A stretch of DNA of 64,000 nt, taken from Hyunsoonleella flava. Its GTDB lineage: Bacteria; Bacteroidota; Bacteroidia; Flavobacteriales; Flavobacteriaceae. The notes below the pieces were generated by a model. The model had not been told where the DNA came from, did not search any database, and was given only the letters and a program-made list of their open reading frames with translations. This document shows, piece by piece, positions 1 through 11,200 of the stretch. Location of the stretch: the NCBI RefSeq assembly GCF_004310325.1, contig NZ_SIRT01000002.1, forward strand, positions 186,001-250,000. Direction: 5' to 3'. Both the position numbers and the translations under genes were made by a program. The number at the start of each line of letters is the position of its first letter. Within the stretch, counting starts at the first letter, position 1.

Positions 1-5
1 ATAAA

Positions 6-79
6 GGCTGCGTAGTTCAACTGGATAGAATATCAGATTTCGGCTCTGAGGGTTGGGGGTTCGAATCCCTCCGCGGTCA
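6..79 (+). tRNA. tRNA-Arg (anticodon TCG)
   Basis: The sequence folds as a cloverleaf. The acceptor arm GGCTGCG pairs with CGCGGTC, the anticodon stem TCAGA pairs with TCTGA around the loop TTTCGGC, and the T arm is GGGGG/CCCTC with loop TTCGAAT. The anticodon is TCG at 40-42, which reads the Arg codon CGA. The discriminator base is A79. CCA is not encoded, as is common in Bacteroidota. Confidence 0.95.
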
Positions 80-95
80 CTAATAAATCACAATC

Positions 96-122
96 CCCCT
101 TTAAAGTATTTAAAGGGGTTTT
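96..122 (+). terminator. Rho-independent terminator after tRNA-Arg
   Basis: A perfect 10-bp stem (CCCCTTTAAA at 96-105, TTTAAAGGGG at 109-118) has a GTA loop and is followed by TTTT. It sits 17 bases after the tRNA and points the same way. Confidence 0.85.
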
Positions 123-160
123 ATGTTATCAATTAGGAAGATTGTCCTAATATTACGGAT

Positions 161-2815
161 TTAATTATTGGACAATCTAAATGTCTTTCCAGTAATATTT
201 AGCCTCTTAGAAAGTACAGCCCCATTTTTTACTCTTGCTTTAGAAGGTTGAGCCCCACCAATAGATAATTGATATACTCCTGGTTCAATAATTTTTTCCC
301 CATTATTATTTACAATAGATAGTTGCTCCTTTTTAACTTGGAATTTAATGGTTTTCTTTTCGTTAGGCTCAAATACAACTCTATCAAAAGCTACAAGCGT
401 TTTATGCGGGTTAAATTCATCAGCATTAGGATTTTCAAAATACAATTGTATAACTTCCTCGCCTTTTAAAGATCCAACATTTTCAACTTCAACTTCAACA
501 GTAAAATCATTGCCAGCTTCAAGATTTTTAGGAGCTTTAAAATTATCATATTTAAATTTGGTATAGCTCAGCCCATAACCGAACTCATATAACGGATCAC
601 CTTTAAAATAACGATACGTTTTACCTTTCATATCATAATCACTAAATGCTGGTATGTCATTGATACTTTTATAAAACGTTACGGGCAATCTTCCAGCAGG
701 GTTGTAATCTCCAAAAATAACATCAGCTATCGCAGTACCACCGGCTTGTCCAGGATACCATGCTTCTATTATTGCTGGAACATTTTCATTTTCCCAGTTT
801 ATTGAGAGTGCACTGCCATTTAGTAAGACTAGTATTGTTGGTTTTCCGAGTGATTGAATCTTTTTGATTAGGTCTGTTTGCGTCTTAGGAAGTTTTGTGT
901 TGACACGATCGCCTCCTGAAAACCCATCAACTTTTACTTTCATTTCTTCGCCCTCCAGCAACGGACTAATACCCATACATAAAACAATAGCATCTGCATC
1001 TTTCGCTATATTTAGTGCCTCTTGTTCTAAATTGTCTTTAGGCGACTCCCAAAGCAAACGCATTATGGAATGTTCTGTATTGTCTTGAATACATTCAAAA
1101 CGAATGTTATACTGTTTTCCAGCTTGAAGTTTTACGTATTCATATATCTTTTTTGGATGATGTACATCTTTTCTTTGCATTAAAAGTTTATCATCTAAAA
1201 ATAGTTGCATTGATGAGAATGCTTCACCTCCTAATGCATAATTACCTGTTTTATCGACGGAAAGTATGCCAGACCATCTCACAGAATAGGCATCATAAGC
1301 TATGTCTGGAAATGGAGACGTATTTCTCCAAGTAAAATCTACAGTTTTATCAACTCTAGTATGCTTTGGCGTCCCTGAAAAAGTAATATTATCATAATAT
1401 TCGGCTTTTAGGCCTGTTGTACTTTTGGTTTGATCTGTAAATAGTACTGTGTTTGGAATAGCTTCAAAAACAGGTAATCCTTCGGCTAATTTGCACCCAG
1501 TAGCATAAACTACCTCTGCATTTGGTAATTTATTTTGTAAGCCCTTTAGAGGTGTTATTGGTTCCTCTGGATACCCATTGTAATTACCTAGTAATACCTC
1601 TAAGTCGTCTGCATTAGATCCAATTACGGCAACTTTTTTAACCTTATTTTTGTCAAGCGGAAGTACGTTGTTATCGTTTTTTAATAACACCATAGATTTA
1701 CGAGCAGTTTCAAGAGCTGCAAGCCTATGTTTTTCAGAATCTACAACATCGTAAGGGATAGTTTCATATTTAACAGCGCCTTTAGGTGCAAACAAGCCAA
1801 GTTTTAGACGTGCTACCATTAACCTTTCTAGAGAAACATCAAGTTCAGATTCTGTAATTAACCCATCTTTTACGGCTTGCACTAAAGCAGGGTATGAATT
1901 TCCGCAGTTTAAATCTGTCCCAGCTTTTACTGCCATAGCAGAAGCTTCTTTTGCATTGGCACTTATTTCGTGTGCTCCTTTATCATAAAAATCTCTAATG
2001 GCCCAACAATCGGAAACAATGTAACCATCAAAGCCCCAGTCATCACGTAATAAGCTACTTAATTTTTTGCTTCCGCAGCAAGGTTCTCCAAAGTAGCTAT
2101 TGTAAGCACACATTATTGAGTATACTTTGGCTTCTTTAACCACTTTTTCAAAATGAGGACTATACGTATTTAAAAAATCCTGAGCACTAGGTTCCGCATT
2201 GAATCTATGACGATCAATTTCAGGGCCACTGTGTACCGCAAAGTGTTTTGCAGTTGCCACAAGTTTTAAATAATTAGGGTCGTCTCCTTGGAGTCCTTTT
2301 ATAAATCTTACTGCCAATTCTCCGGCGAGATAGGGATCTTCTCCATAGGTTTCCATACCTCGACCCCATCGCGGATCTCTAAAAATGTTGATATTGGGTG
2401 TCCAGTATGTAAGGCCTTGATAGATTCCTCTTTTGCCTCGTGAAGCAAATTCATGGTGTTTTGCACGAGCTTCATCCGATATTATTTCAGATATTTTGCT
2501 CATTTGATTTTTATCAAACATGGCTGAAAGTCCTATTGCTTGCGGAAACACAGTAGCTTTTCCCGCACGACCAACACCATGTAAACATTCGTTCCACCAA
2601 TTGTATTCAGGGATCCCAAGTCTCTCTATGGCAGGAGATTCGTAGTTCATTTGCCCTACTTTTTCTTCTAGCGTCATTTGAGCTACAAGTTCTTTTGCCT
2701 TTTTTTCAAAGTTTGGAGCTTCTTTATTTTCTTTTGTATTGTGAGGCTTGTCGCTAGAGCATGCTGCTACAATGCTCAAAACAAAAAGGAGCATAATGCG
2801 TATGTGAAAATTCAT
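161..2815 (-). CDS. GH3 beta-glycosidase lipoprotein with inserted PA14 domain (beta-xylosidase/beta-glucosidase type)
   Basis: Exo-acting glycosidase that should release sugars from the non-reducing ends of oligosaccharides. The first 19 residues are a signal peptide ending in the lipobox IVAAC, so it is probably membrane anchored. The GH3 N domain covers about residues 40-360, with the early motif NWWNECLHGVGRAG and the metal-free TIM-barrel motif RDPRWGRGMETYGEDPYL. The likely nucleophile is D269 in IVSDCWAIRDF. The GH3 C domain is interrupted by a PA14 domain (about 465-590), and a Fn3-like domain ends the protein. The NWWNE start motif resembles bacterial and plant beta-xylosidases, so xylosidase is the better guess, but substrate cannot be read from sequence. 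It lies 35 bp behind the binding lipoprotein gene and is probably co-transcribed with it. Confidence 0.9.
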   Translation of the reverse strand: MNFHIRIMLLFVLSIVAACSSDKPHNTKENKEAPNFEKKAKELVAQMTLEEKVGQMNYESPAIERLGIPEYNWWNECLHGVGRAGKATVFPQAIGLSAMFDKNQMSKISEIISDEARAKHHEFASRGKRGIYQGLTYWTPNINIFRDPRWGRGMETYGEDPYLAGELAVRFIKGLQGDDPNYLKLVATAKHFAVHSGPEIDRHRFNAEPSAQDFLNTYSPHFEKVVKEAKVYSIMCAYNSYFGEPCCGSKKLSSLLRDDWGFDGYIVSDCWAIRDFYDKGAHEISANAKEASAMAVKAGTDLNCGNSYPALVQAVKDGLITESELDVSLERLMVARLKLGLFAPKGAVKYETIPYDVVDSEKHRLAALETARKSMVLLKNDNNVLPLDKNKVKKVAVIGSNADDLEVLLGNYNGYPEEPITPLKGLQNKLPNAEVVYATGCKLAEGLPVFEAIPNTVLFTDQTKSTTGLKAEYYDNITFSGTPKHTRVDKTVDFTWRNTSPFPDIAYDAYSVRWSGILSVDKTGNYALGGEAFSSMQLFLDDKLLMQRKDVHHPKKIYEYVKLQAGKQYNIRFECIQDNTEHSIMRLLWESPKDNLEQEALNIAKDADAIVLCMGISPLLEGEEMKVKVDGFSGGDRVNTKLPKTQTDLIKKIQSLGKPTILVLLNGSALSINWENENVPAIIEAWYPGQAGGTAIADVIFGDYNPAGRLPVTFYKSINDIPAFSDYDMKGKTYRYFKGDPLYEFGYGLSYTKFKYDNFKAPKNLEAGNDFTVEVEVENVGSLKGEEVIQLYFENPNADEFNPHKTLVAFDRVVFEPNEKKTIKFQVKKEQLSIVNNNGEKIIEPGVYQLSIGGAQPSKARVKNGAVLSKRLNITGKTFRLSNN

Positions 2816-2850
2816 TAATTAATTCCTATTTTAGTTAGAGATGTACTTAA

Positions 2851-3747
2851 TTATGGGCAAACACCTACGTCGTCTAAGTAGAATGTACCAGATACATCGT
2901 CTCCTGGACTAATAAACATTTGAAATCTTATGTACTGTCCTGTAGGCTCAAAAGGTGTAAAGTCAGGAATTCCTAAAGCGCCAGATCCTGTAAATCCAGC
3001 AGTGGCTGTTGTAAAATCAAACCTTAGTTCCTCCCAGCCTGTTCCAGTATGTATAAGATTAACTTCAGCTTCACGTTCTGTGTCGTTGTTAGGGTCTTGT
3101 TGCACAGTTAATCTTACAGGTATTTGTGTGTCTGACCAAAACTTGAGTCTTACAATCTTATCATCATTTTCACCATTACTACTAAAATCTATTGGGCTAT
3201 TCATTTGAACACCAAAACCATCAAAGTTTCCTCCACCATCTTGTGTAATTTGCAAAACATTTGAAACCTCAGGATTCGCTCCTGATGGATCTGGGTTTTC
3301 AACTGTTGCAAGATCTACCCCATTAAATCCAAAAGAAAATGCTATGTTGCCATCATCCCAAGTAGCTGGTGCACTGAAAATCTGTGTACAAGGATCAGCA
3401 GGAGGTATTACTTCAAAAAGTTGTTCTGTTACTTTACCATTTGGTGCAATGGCCTTGATTGTAACGAAAAAGGTCTCATCAGATTCTGGGTATATATACA
3501 TAACTTCTTGTTGAATACCAATAAGAGTAGGGGTGTCACCTGGAAGTCCCGATAATACTTCAAAAGCTGTTGCTCCAATTGCAGTAGGACTTACTGTTAC
3601 CTCGAATGGAGGTTCTGAATTATTAAAAGCTATGTTAGCTTGAACACTTTCAGGAGCAGGTCCTTCTATAAGTATGGCGTCAAACCCAGCTTCTCTGTTA
3701 CAGGAAACAAATAAAAGAATTACGATTAACGATAAAAAAGGTCGCAT
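2851..3747 (-). CDS. PUL lipoprotein with PKD-like and C-terminal binding-type beta-sandwich domain
   Basis: A 298-residue protein with a short signal peptide and lipobox LFVSC. Residues about 25-115 look like a PKD/Ig-like fold. Residues about 120-298 look like a jelly-roll of the galactose-binding or CBM type, ending in the typical edge strand FYLDDVGV. No catalytic motif is visible. It is the first gene of a minus-strand pair with the GH3 gene and diverges from the HTCS gene, the position where surface glycan-binding proteins are often found in PULs. That role is inferred from place and fold impression; I do not recognise a named family with certainty. Confidence 0.6.
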   Translation of the reverse strand: MRPFLSLIVILLFVSCNREAGFDAILIEGPAPESVQANIAFNNSEPPFEVTVSPTAIGATAFEVLSGLPGDTPTLIGIQQEVMYIYPESDETFFVTIKAIAPNGKVTEQLFEVIPPADPCTQIFSAPATWDDGNIAFSFGFNGVDLATVENPDPSGANPEVSNVLQITQDGGGNFDGFGVQMNSPIDFSSNGENDDKIVRLKFWSDTQIPVRLTVQQDPNNDTEREAEVNLIHTGTGWEELRFDFTTATAGFTGSGALGIPDFTPFEPTGQYIRFQMFISPGDDVSGTFYLDDVGVCP

Positions 3748-3849
3748 AGTTTTAAGTTATTTTAAATTTATTGAACAATATAGCCTTTTACTGGTTTTTA
3801 AAAGCACGTGAGCATTTGTGAATTTTGTATTTGCAACATTTGAGGTCTA

Positions 3850-3914
3850 AAATGCTACATATTTTATTGTTATTAGTTTCAAATTGCATTTATTTGGTGT
3901 CTAAATGCAACATA
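3850..3914. promoter_or_regulatory. Putative HTCS operators upstream of the HTCS gene
   Basis: AAATGCTACATA (3850-3861) and AAATGCAACATA (3903-3914) lie 53 bp apart, close to five helical turns, between the divergent binding-lipoprotein and HTCS genes. The second copy ends 4 bases before the HTCS start. The 17-base stretch TGTCTAAATGCAACATA recurs with one mismatch at 8122-8138 before susC. A related TTGCAACAT is at 3831-3839. Binding by the AraC-type domain of the HTCS is inferred. Confidence 0.45.
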
Positions 3915-3918
3915 ATTT

Positions 3919-6900
3919 ATGATAATTATAAAACGCTATGTTTTGAAATTTTACAGATATTTATTGTTAGCTATGTTTTTCCTAAGCATGGTGAACGGTT
4001 ATTCTCAAATTGATTTTACTGCTTTAAAGTTCAACACGGTTGAAAATAATATATTTCAACGCCCCATCACATCTATAGTTCGTGATAGAAATGGTTTTTT
4101 GTGGATAGGCACCGATGGTGCTGGCTTGTATAAATACAATGGCTTTTCTTATAATTACTATGGGCATAATATAGAAGATGTTAAAAGTGTTAACAGTAAT
4201 TCAATAACTGCTCTTTTTTTAGATGGTTCTGGGCAATTATGGATTGGAACAGATGCAGGATTATGTGCATATAACGAAAAGCAAAATTCATTTAATCGTT
4301 ATAATCACTCATACTTTAGCGGCTTGGAAAACGGCTATATTAGTATCTTAAGCTTTGCTGAATACGAAGAAAGGTTGCTGGTGGGAACTTATGATGGAAT
4401 TATGGTATTAGATGTGGAGAGTGGCATGTTAAAAGATTATGGACTAGAAGGTCAGGGGATTTTAGATATGAAGTTTTCTGCGAAAGGGAATTTATACGCA
4501 GCTACAAATTATGGATTGAATGTAGAACGATATCATCAGTTAGGAGAGTTTGAAGAGATAAGTTTGGGAGCCGATGTTTTAGGGGAGCATATAACAAGTT
4601 TACATATTGATAAACAAGAAATTCTATGGATAGGCACGCTTAAAAACGGAACCTATAAGGGTGATTTAAAAAAGTCGCTAGTTACTTTCGATAAGTTAGA
4701 TATCGTTGATAGTGCTACAATGGCTATCACCAGCGGTTTAGATCATACTTTTATATCCGTTGAAAACGAAGGTCTTTTTGTTTTAGATCAGACGGGAGAA
4801 ATAGTAAAGCACTATTTGTATAGTGTGACTAATCTCAACGGAGTGGGTTCAGATTCTGTTTGGTCTATGTATTTAGATGATGAAAAAAGGTTGTGGTTGG
4901 GGTATTATGAAAATGGGTTAGGCTTTTTTGATGAGCACTATAGTAAGTTTGAATCTATTGATAGAAAAGAGGATGGAAATAGCATTCATACCAATGAGAT
5001 AAAAGCTTTTGCGAAAACAGGAGATGGTAATATATGGATAGCTCAAATAAATGGAATAGACGTTTTAAATACAAATAATGGTTTTTTAACCAATATTTAT
5101 GGGAAACAAAGCTCGGAATATAAAGGCTTGAAAAGGGGACTATACATTGAAGATGTTTTTATCGATAGTAAAGGTAATGCTTGGGTTGCTACATGGGGAG
5201 AGGGACTTTTCTTTCTAAAAAAAGGGAGTAAAACCTTTGTCAATTTCAATAAGGTTAATACCTACGGAGCTCTAAAAACTAATAAAGTTAAATGTTTCGC
5301 CGAAGATAGTACTGGGAAGGTATGGATAGGTTCTTTTTTAGAAGGTATTTTTTATTTTGATTATAGTACAGGAAAAATTCACTCGCCGAGTGGGGAGTTT
5401 TATGCCAGTTCAGAGCTTGTAGATAAGGATGTTAAGGTGATACACAACGATAGTTCTGGTCATATTTGGATAGGAACGTCGTCTGGTTTGTATCAAATCG
5501 AGAATAGAGATAATGAGTATGTGGTTACAGCACATAATGACTCTATTTCGTCTAAATTTGCTGGTCACCCCAGTTCTAATAGGATTTTAGACATCTATGA
5601 GACGCAGGACGGAACAGTATGGTGTGGGACGAATGGCGGTGGGTTGTTTGAATACAAAAGGGATAAGAAGTCCTTTGAGTCTTTTGAGTTAGAAGGTTTT
5701 GATCTATCATTTGTAAACACCATTTATGAGCCTGTAAAAAATGAGCTTTGGGTTAGTAGTAAACAGGGAATTCTTAAAATTAATAGAGAAACCAAGGATG
5801 TTGTCCAATTTACTATTTATGATGGTTTGCTTGAAAACTTTTTGGCCGATGGCGCAGCAATATTAGATAATAATAACAATTTATATTTAGGCACTAAAAG
5901 TGGTGTTAATATTATAAATCCACAAAATATATCCTATAACCCTTATTTAGCAAAACCCTATCTTAAAGATGTAAAATTATTTAATAAAAAAGTAAATAAA
6001 CGTGATAAGGATAGTCCTTTGGCTATTAAAAGCGATACTAACGTAATATCGCTAAGGCATGATCAACGCGTTATTACTATAGATTATGGTGCTGTTAGTT
6101 TTACAAGACCAGAAAAAAATCAGTATGCCTATCTTTTGGAGGGTTTTGAGCATGAATGGAACTATGTGGGGTCAAAAATGAATGCAACTTATACCAATCT
6201 TGAGCCAGGAGATTACACGTTTAAATTGAAGGCTTCAAATAATGATAATATATGGAATGATGCATCTGCTATTCTCAAGATACAGGTGCAATCTCCGTGG
6301 TGGAAAACTATTTGGGCGTACATTGCTTACATTATTTGTTTTGGTGTATTAGTAATAGTTGGAATGCATTCTTATCGCAAGTATGTGAATGAACGAAATA
6401 CCTTTAGACTTGAAAGAGAACGAAGAAAGCAAAAAGTGGAGCTACAACAGCAAAAACTTCAATTTTTCACTAATATTTCACATGAGTTTAGAACACCACT
6501 TACCTTAATAATAAACCCAATAAAAGAGCTTATAGAGAAGCATAATTCAGAAGCATCAAAATCTGTACAACAAAAATATCATATCATTTATAAAAATGCT
6601 GAACGTCTATCTAGATTGATAAACGAACTTATGGATTTTAGAAAGCTACAATCCAATAAGCTTCAATTAAGAGTGAGTGAGTTTAATATTGTTAAAAGTA
6701 CAAAGAGCATTCTTAGTTTTTTTAATGAAGAGTCTAAAAGAAGGTCAATACAACTGGATTTAAAATATGAAAGCATAGATTTTGCTATATGGGCAGATAA
6801 AGGAATACTTGATAAGGTATTGTTTAATTTGTTGTCCAACGCTTTTAAGGTAACCCCAAACAAAGGAAAAATACGAGTAAAGATTTCTTCTAAAAACAAA

Positions 6901-8040
6901 AAGATATTGCCCTTGATAGATAAAGACACTCCTATTCCTGTTATAGAAATTAGTGTTAAGGACAATGGACCAGGTATAGACCAAAAAGATTATAACAGAA
7001 TTTTTGAACGATTTTATCAAGTAGGGCAGTTAAACAAATCTTACTACGGTAGTACTGGAGTGGGTTTAGATATGGTTAAAAACTTTATTAAACTCCATAA
7101 AGGGCTGATAGAGGTGGAGAGTGAATTAGGCAAGGGTTCAAGCTTTAAGGTGTTTTTGCCTTACGAAAGAGAGTATTTTAAAGACGAGGAATTTTCATCG
7201 AAATTGTCTGATAAAATTGAGCAGCTACCTGTAGCCTCTAAATCTAAAGTTTATGACATTGAAGATATTCTCTCGAAAAAAGAATTAAAGAAAAAGTTAC
7301 TTATTGTAGAGGATAACGTAGATCTTCAAGATTATCTGGTATCCGTCTTAAAAGAAGAATACGATTTGGTTTTGGCGTCCGACGGGCAAGAAGGATGGTT
7401 GAAAACTATGGAGCATAGTCCGGATATAATTATTTCAGACTTAATAATGCCAATTATGGATGGTATAGAGTTTTGCAAAAAAGTTAAAAATGATCCTAAT
7501 CTAAGCAGAATACCTTTAGTAATGCTTACAGCAAAAAACCTAAGCGAAGATAGAATAAAGGCGATAAAGGGAGGTGCTGACGCATATATCGTGAAGCCTT
7601 TTGATAATGATGAATTAATGGTTGTTCTGGAGGAACTTCTTGCAAAAAGTGAAAAGTTATCTGAGAAATACGCTAATACAGCAGCATCTTTGATTGAAGA
7701 GAAAAGGGAAACGGATTTGGACAATGATTTTATTCAAAAAGTACTAGGGTTTATTTATGAAAATATTGAAAACCCTGATTTGAATGTAGAAAAGCTGTCT
7801 TCTCATCTTTGTCTAAGTAGAAGTCAGGTTTATAGAAAGATAAAAACGTTAACAGGGTTGTCTCCTATACAGTTTATAAGAAGAGTAAGATTAGAAAGGT
7901 CTAAGGTGATTTTTCAAAATGATAAAAATTTAAATGTAAGTGAAGTAGCCCATAAAGTTGGTTTCCTGTCTGCATCATATTTTACAGTATGTTATAAGAA
8001 ACAGTTTGGAGAATTGCCTAAAAGCAGAAAAAGTGATTAA
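3919..8040 (+). CDS. Hybrid two-component system sensor/regulator (HTCS) of the PUL
   Basis: A one-protein signalling system of 1373 residues that senses a glycan fragment in the periplasm and activates PUL transcription. In order it has a signal peptide (to about residue 28), two-component regulator propeller repeats (LWIGTDxGLxxYN-like units, about 30-690), a Y_Y_Y domain (about 715-790), one membrane segment (about 797-818), HisKA with H855 in SHEFRTPL, HATPase_c with NLLSNAFKVTP and DNGPGID, a receiver domain with D1174 in SDLIMPIMDG, and an AraC HTH at the C-terminus (about 1270-1370). All key residues are present. It stands directly before susC in the same direction. Putative binding sites lie on both sides of the gene. 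Confidence 0.95.
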   Translation: MIIIKRYVLKFYRYLLLAMFFLSMVNGYSQIDFTALKFNTVENNIFQRPITSIVRDRNGFLWIGTDGAGLYKYNGFSYNYYGHNIEDVKSVNSNSITALFLDGSGQLWIGTDAGLCAYNEKQNSFNRYNHSYFSGLENGYISILSFAEYEERLLVGTYDGIMVLDVESGMLKDYGLEGQGILDMKFSAKGNLYAATNYGLNVERYHQLGEFEEISLGADVLGEHITSLHIDKQEILWIGTLKNGTYKGDLKKSLVTFDKLDIVDSATMAITSGLDHTFISVENEGLFVLDQTGEIVKHYLYSVTNLNGVGSDSVWSMYLDDEKRLWLGYYENGLGFFDEHYSKFESIDRKEDGNSIHTNEIKAFAKTGDGNIWIAQINGIDVLNTNNGFLTNIYGKQSSEYKGLKRGLYIEDVFIDSKGNAWVATWGEGLFFLKKGSKTFVNFNKVNTYGALKTNKVKCFAEDSTGKVWIGSFLEGIFYFDYSTGKIHSPSGEFYASSELVDKDVKVIHNDSSGHIWIGTSSGLYQIENRDNEYVVTAHNDSISSKFAGHPSSNRILDIYETQDGTVWCGTNGGGLFEYKRDKKSFESFELEGFDLSFVNTIYEPVKNELWVSSKQGILKINRETKDVVQFTIYDGLLENFLADGAAILDNNNNLYLGTKSGVNIINPQNISYNPYLAKPYLKDVKLFNKKVNKRDKDSPLAIKSDTNVISLRHDQRVITIDYGAVSFTRPEKNQYAYLLEGFEHEWNYVGSKMNATYTNLEPGDYTFKLKASNNDNIWNDASAILKIQVQSPWWKTIWAYIAYIICFGVLVIVGMHSYRKYVNERNTFRLERERRKQKVELQQQKLQFFTNISHEFRTPLTLIINPIKELIEKHNSEASKSVQQKYHIIYKNAERLSRLINELMDFRKLQSNKLQLRVSEFNIVKSTKSILSFFNEESKRRSIQLDLKYESIDFAIWADKGILDKVLFNLLSNAFKVTPNKGKIRVKISSKNKKILPLIDKDTPIPVIEISVKDNGPGIDQKDYNRIFERFYQVGQLNKSYYGSTGVGLDMVKNFIKLHKGLIEVESELGKGSSFKVFLPYEREYFKDEEFSSKLSDKIEQLPVASKSKVYDIEDILSKKELKKKLLIVEDNVDLQDYLVSVLKEEYDLVLASDGQEGWLKTMEHSPDIIISDLIMPIMDGIEFCKKVKNDPNLSRIPLVMLTAKNLSEDRIKAIKGGADAYIVKPFDNDELMVVLEELLAKSEKLSEKYANTAASLIEEKRETDLDNDFIQKVLGFIYENIENPDLNVEKLSSHLCLSRSQVYRKIKTLTGLSPIQFIRRVRLERSKVIFQNDKNLNVSEVAHKVGFLSASYFTVCYKKQFGELPKSRKSD

Positions 8041-8126
8041 ATAATAGTTCTTATGGATGTTTTGTTTTTAGACTGTAACGGCGTTTAAAAAACCATATAA
8101 AACAAAGGTATTTGTGGATAATGTCC

Positions 8127-8138
8127 AAATGCAACATA
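8127..8138. promoter_or_regulatory. Putative HTCS operator upstream of susC
   Basis: AAATGCAACATA is identical to the copy at 3903-3914, and five further upstream bases also match apart from one mismatch. It lies in the 244-bp gap between the HTCS and susC, 146 bp before the susC start. The rest of the gap is rich in TTGCA/TGCAA half sites (8150-8200). No convincing TAnnTTTG box was found before susC, which would fit an activator-dependent promoter. Confidence 0.45.
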
Positions 8139-8284
8139 TGAAATATTTATTGCATCAAATAAATTGCTCCCGTTGCAATTACTAGATATAAATTGCAATC
8201 AGTAAAGCAGTTGTTAGTCTCACTTATAACAATTTGTGACACAAACAAGAAACTAAAACTATTTAATCAAAACTAAATTCTAAC

Positions 8285-11200
8285 ATGAAATTAAAGAACT
8301 TATGTATTGTTTTCTTTTTGACCATTGTAGGTCAAATCATAGGACAAACAGTCACTGGTACAGTTACTTCTAACTCAGGACCACTACCAGGAGCTAACGT
8401 TACTGTAAAAAACCAAACTAAAGGCGTGGTTACAAATTTTGATGGAAAGTACACCTTGGACAATCTCAGTAATGGCGACGTTATAGTATATTCTTTTGTA
8501 GGTTTTATAACTAAAGAAGTTACATACTCAGGGCAAAAAGAGATAAACGTTTTTCTAGACGAGGACTTAGTCGGTCTGGATGAAGTGGTTATTGTAACTT
8601 ACGGAACGCAAAGAAATACGCCAATTTCTGTTGTGAAATCTGAGGATCTTAGTGAGTTTCCAACAGCGGATTTAGGTCAAGCGCTTCAAGGAAGAGCCGC
8701 TGGTGTAACTATTACTAATGGTGGTTCTCCGGGGTCTCAAACTCTGGTGCAAATACGAGGTGTCAATACATTTGGAGATGGTACGCCACTTTACGTGGTT
8801 GATGGTGTTTTTACTAACAGTATTAATAGTCTCGACTTATCAAGTGTAGAAAAAGTTGACATATTAAAAGATGCCGCTTCACTTGCAGTATATGGTTCAA
8901 GAGGAACCAATGGTGTGGTTTTAATAACAACTAAAAAAGGAAAGGCTGGAAAAGCTTCCTTTACAGTTCAAGCTTCTGCAGGGATTCAGGAGTTTAACAG
9001 AAGGTATGACATTATGAATACTACACAGTATATTCAATTCTTGAGAGAAATAAATGCACTGGTAGGGCAAAATGGAGGGCCAGATGATCCAATAGGAAGA
9101 ATAAATGATGATCCCTTATTTGATGGTAATGGTGTAGATACTGACTGGCAAGATGCTTATTTTAGACAAGCGCCCTTATACAATGTTAACGGTAATATAA
9201 ACGGAGGTAGTGAAAAAGCTAGGTTTAATATTGGTTTTTCTAGGCTTAGTCAAGATGGTGTATATATAGACACTGGTTTTAACCGATCAACGTTGAATAT
9301 AAATGCAGATGCGAGTATAGCTGATTGGGTAGATATAGGACAAACTCTCGCTTTAGCGCATAGCGAAACCGTTCTTCCAGAACGATTTGAGGGTAGAGAC
9401 CCTTTGTGGAATATTATTGGGCAAGCACCCTATGTACCAATTGTCGACCAAAATGGTCTTTTTGGTGGAACTGCCTCAGGCGATCTTAATGACGCAAGAA
9501 ATCAAATAAGAATACAAGATACCAACGATAACTTATCAAGATTTTCATCTGTTATAGGTAGTTTGTATGCTACTTTTAAATTGGCTAAAGGACTTACTTT
9601 TAGAACACAATTTGGTTTAAATGCCAATTTGAATTTATTTGATGCGCAAAATAGAGCTTTCGAAGAGGGTGGTGGTAGATTTGAAAACCCTATAAATTTT
9701 GTAACCAAAAATAGGCAGACAGTTTCTCAAACCATATTTACAAATACATTGGGTTTTGATAGGGATTATGGCAAACATTCTGTTAATGCCTCCGCCGTTT
9801 TAGAACAAACGAAAATTAAATTAGAGTCATCTTCCATATCTGATAATAACACGGTTTCTTCAAGTATTCCTGAGGTATTTTCGCCAAATGCCAGAGCCAC
9901 ATCTTTTTCTGTTCCAGAAAACTTAAATTCTATTTTGTTTCTTGGAGGGTATGAATTTGATAAAAGATATTCGGTGAGTGCTTCTGGGCGTAGAGACACG
10001 TCCTCAAGATTTGCTCCTGAAAATGCTTCAGAATGGTTTTTCTCTGGGGCATTAGGTTGGAACGTAACTAACGAATCTTTCTTTGATGTTGATTGGATTA
10101 ATAACCTGAAACTAAGAGCAAGTTATGGAGAGACCGGAAATAATAGAACTGGTAATACCGTTAACCAATTCCTGCCAACATTAGGTTTAAATTTACCTTC
10201 TTCCATTAATAATGAAACAGCAACTGGTATTAGTCCTAATAATGCAGCTAATCCTGACATAAGATGGGAAACGCAAATTAAGCAAAACTATGGTTTTAAT
10301 TTAGGAATTTTGAACGATCAGATACAGGTTACTGTTGATTATTTCAAAAACAGAAGTGAGGATTTATTAATACCGGTAGAATTGGCGGCATCCGCTGGTA
10401 TTCCTGGGAATGCGCAAACAGGACCGTCAGTTATAAGAAATGTAGGTATTGTAGATGTAGAAGGTTTTGAGTTCACCTTAGGATACAATGATTACACAGG
10501 AGATTTTAAATGGAATTTTTGGGCCAATTTAACAACTGCTCAAAATGTTGTTGAGAGTTTAGGTGTTAGCGGTGAACCTATAGAACGTGCCAGACTGAAT
10601 CCACCATTTGCTGCTCCTTTAAATAGGTTAGCTGTAGGTGAAGCACCATTTCATTTTTTTGGTTTAGTAGCTGATGGCGTTTATTCTACTCAAGAGCAAA
10701 TAGATGCGGAGTTACCGAATAATGGTAATGCTGCTGTACCAGTGCAACCTGGTGACGTAAGGTATCTCGATATCGACGGTGATGGATTAGTCACTTTAGG
10801 TGATAGGGCGGTTATAGGTGATCCTAATCCAGACTTTACATATTCTGTAAACTTGAGAGCTGAATATAAAGGCTGGGATTTTAATGTTCTATTCAATGGC
10901 GTACAAGGTGTTGATGCTTTTAATAGTAACATTTACTATTTAGAAGGTTTAGATAACGGGTTGAATTACGGCACTCGCGTAATACGTAGATGGCAAAATC
11001 CAGGCGATATTACAGATATACCAAGATTTAGGTTTGGATCAAACATTAATAATGAAATTTCTTCTCGTTACGTTGAAGATGCCTCTTATCTTAGGTTAAG
11101 AAACGTTACTGTTGGTTATAATCTTCCAAGTAATTGGATTAATAAATCAGGCAATGGATTAATTAAAAAGCTTAGGATTTATGTTCAGGGTCAAAATTTG

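Noticed and set aside
123-178. Inverted repeat AGATTGTCC / GGACAATCT at the end of the GH3 gene as a terminator
   Set aside because: The arms are 22 bases apart, one arm is coding, and there is no T-run on the minus strand; support is too weak.
3825-4013. Short frame overlapping the start of the HTCS gene
   Set aside because: It runs over the candidate operator sites and the HTCS signal peptide in another frame; no start context.
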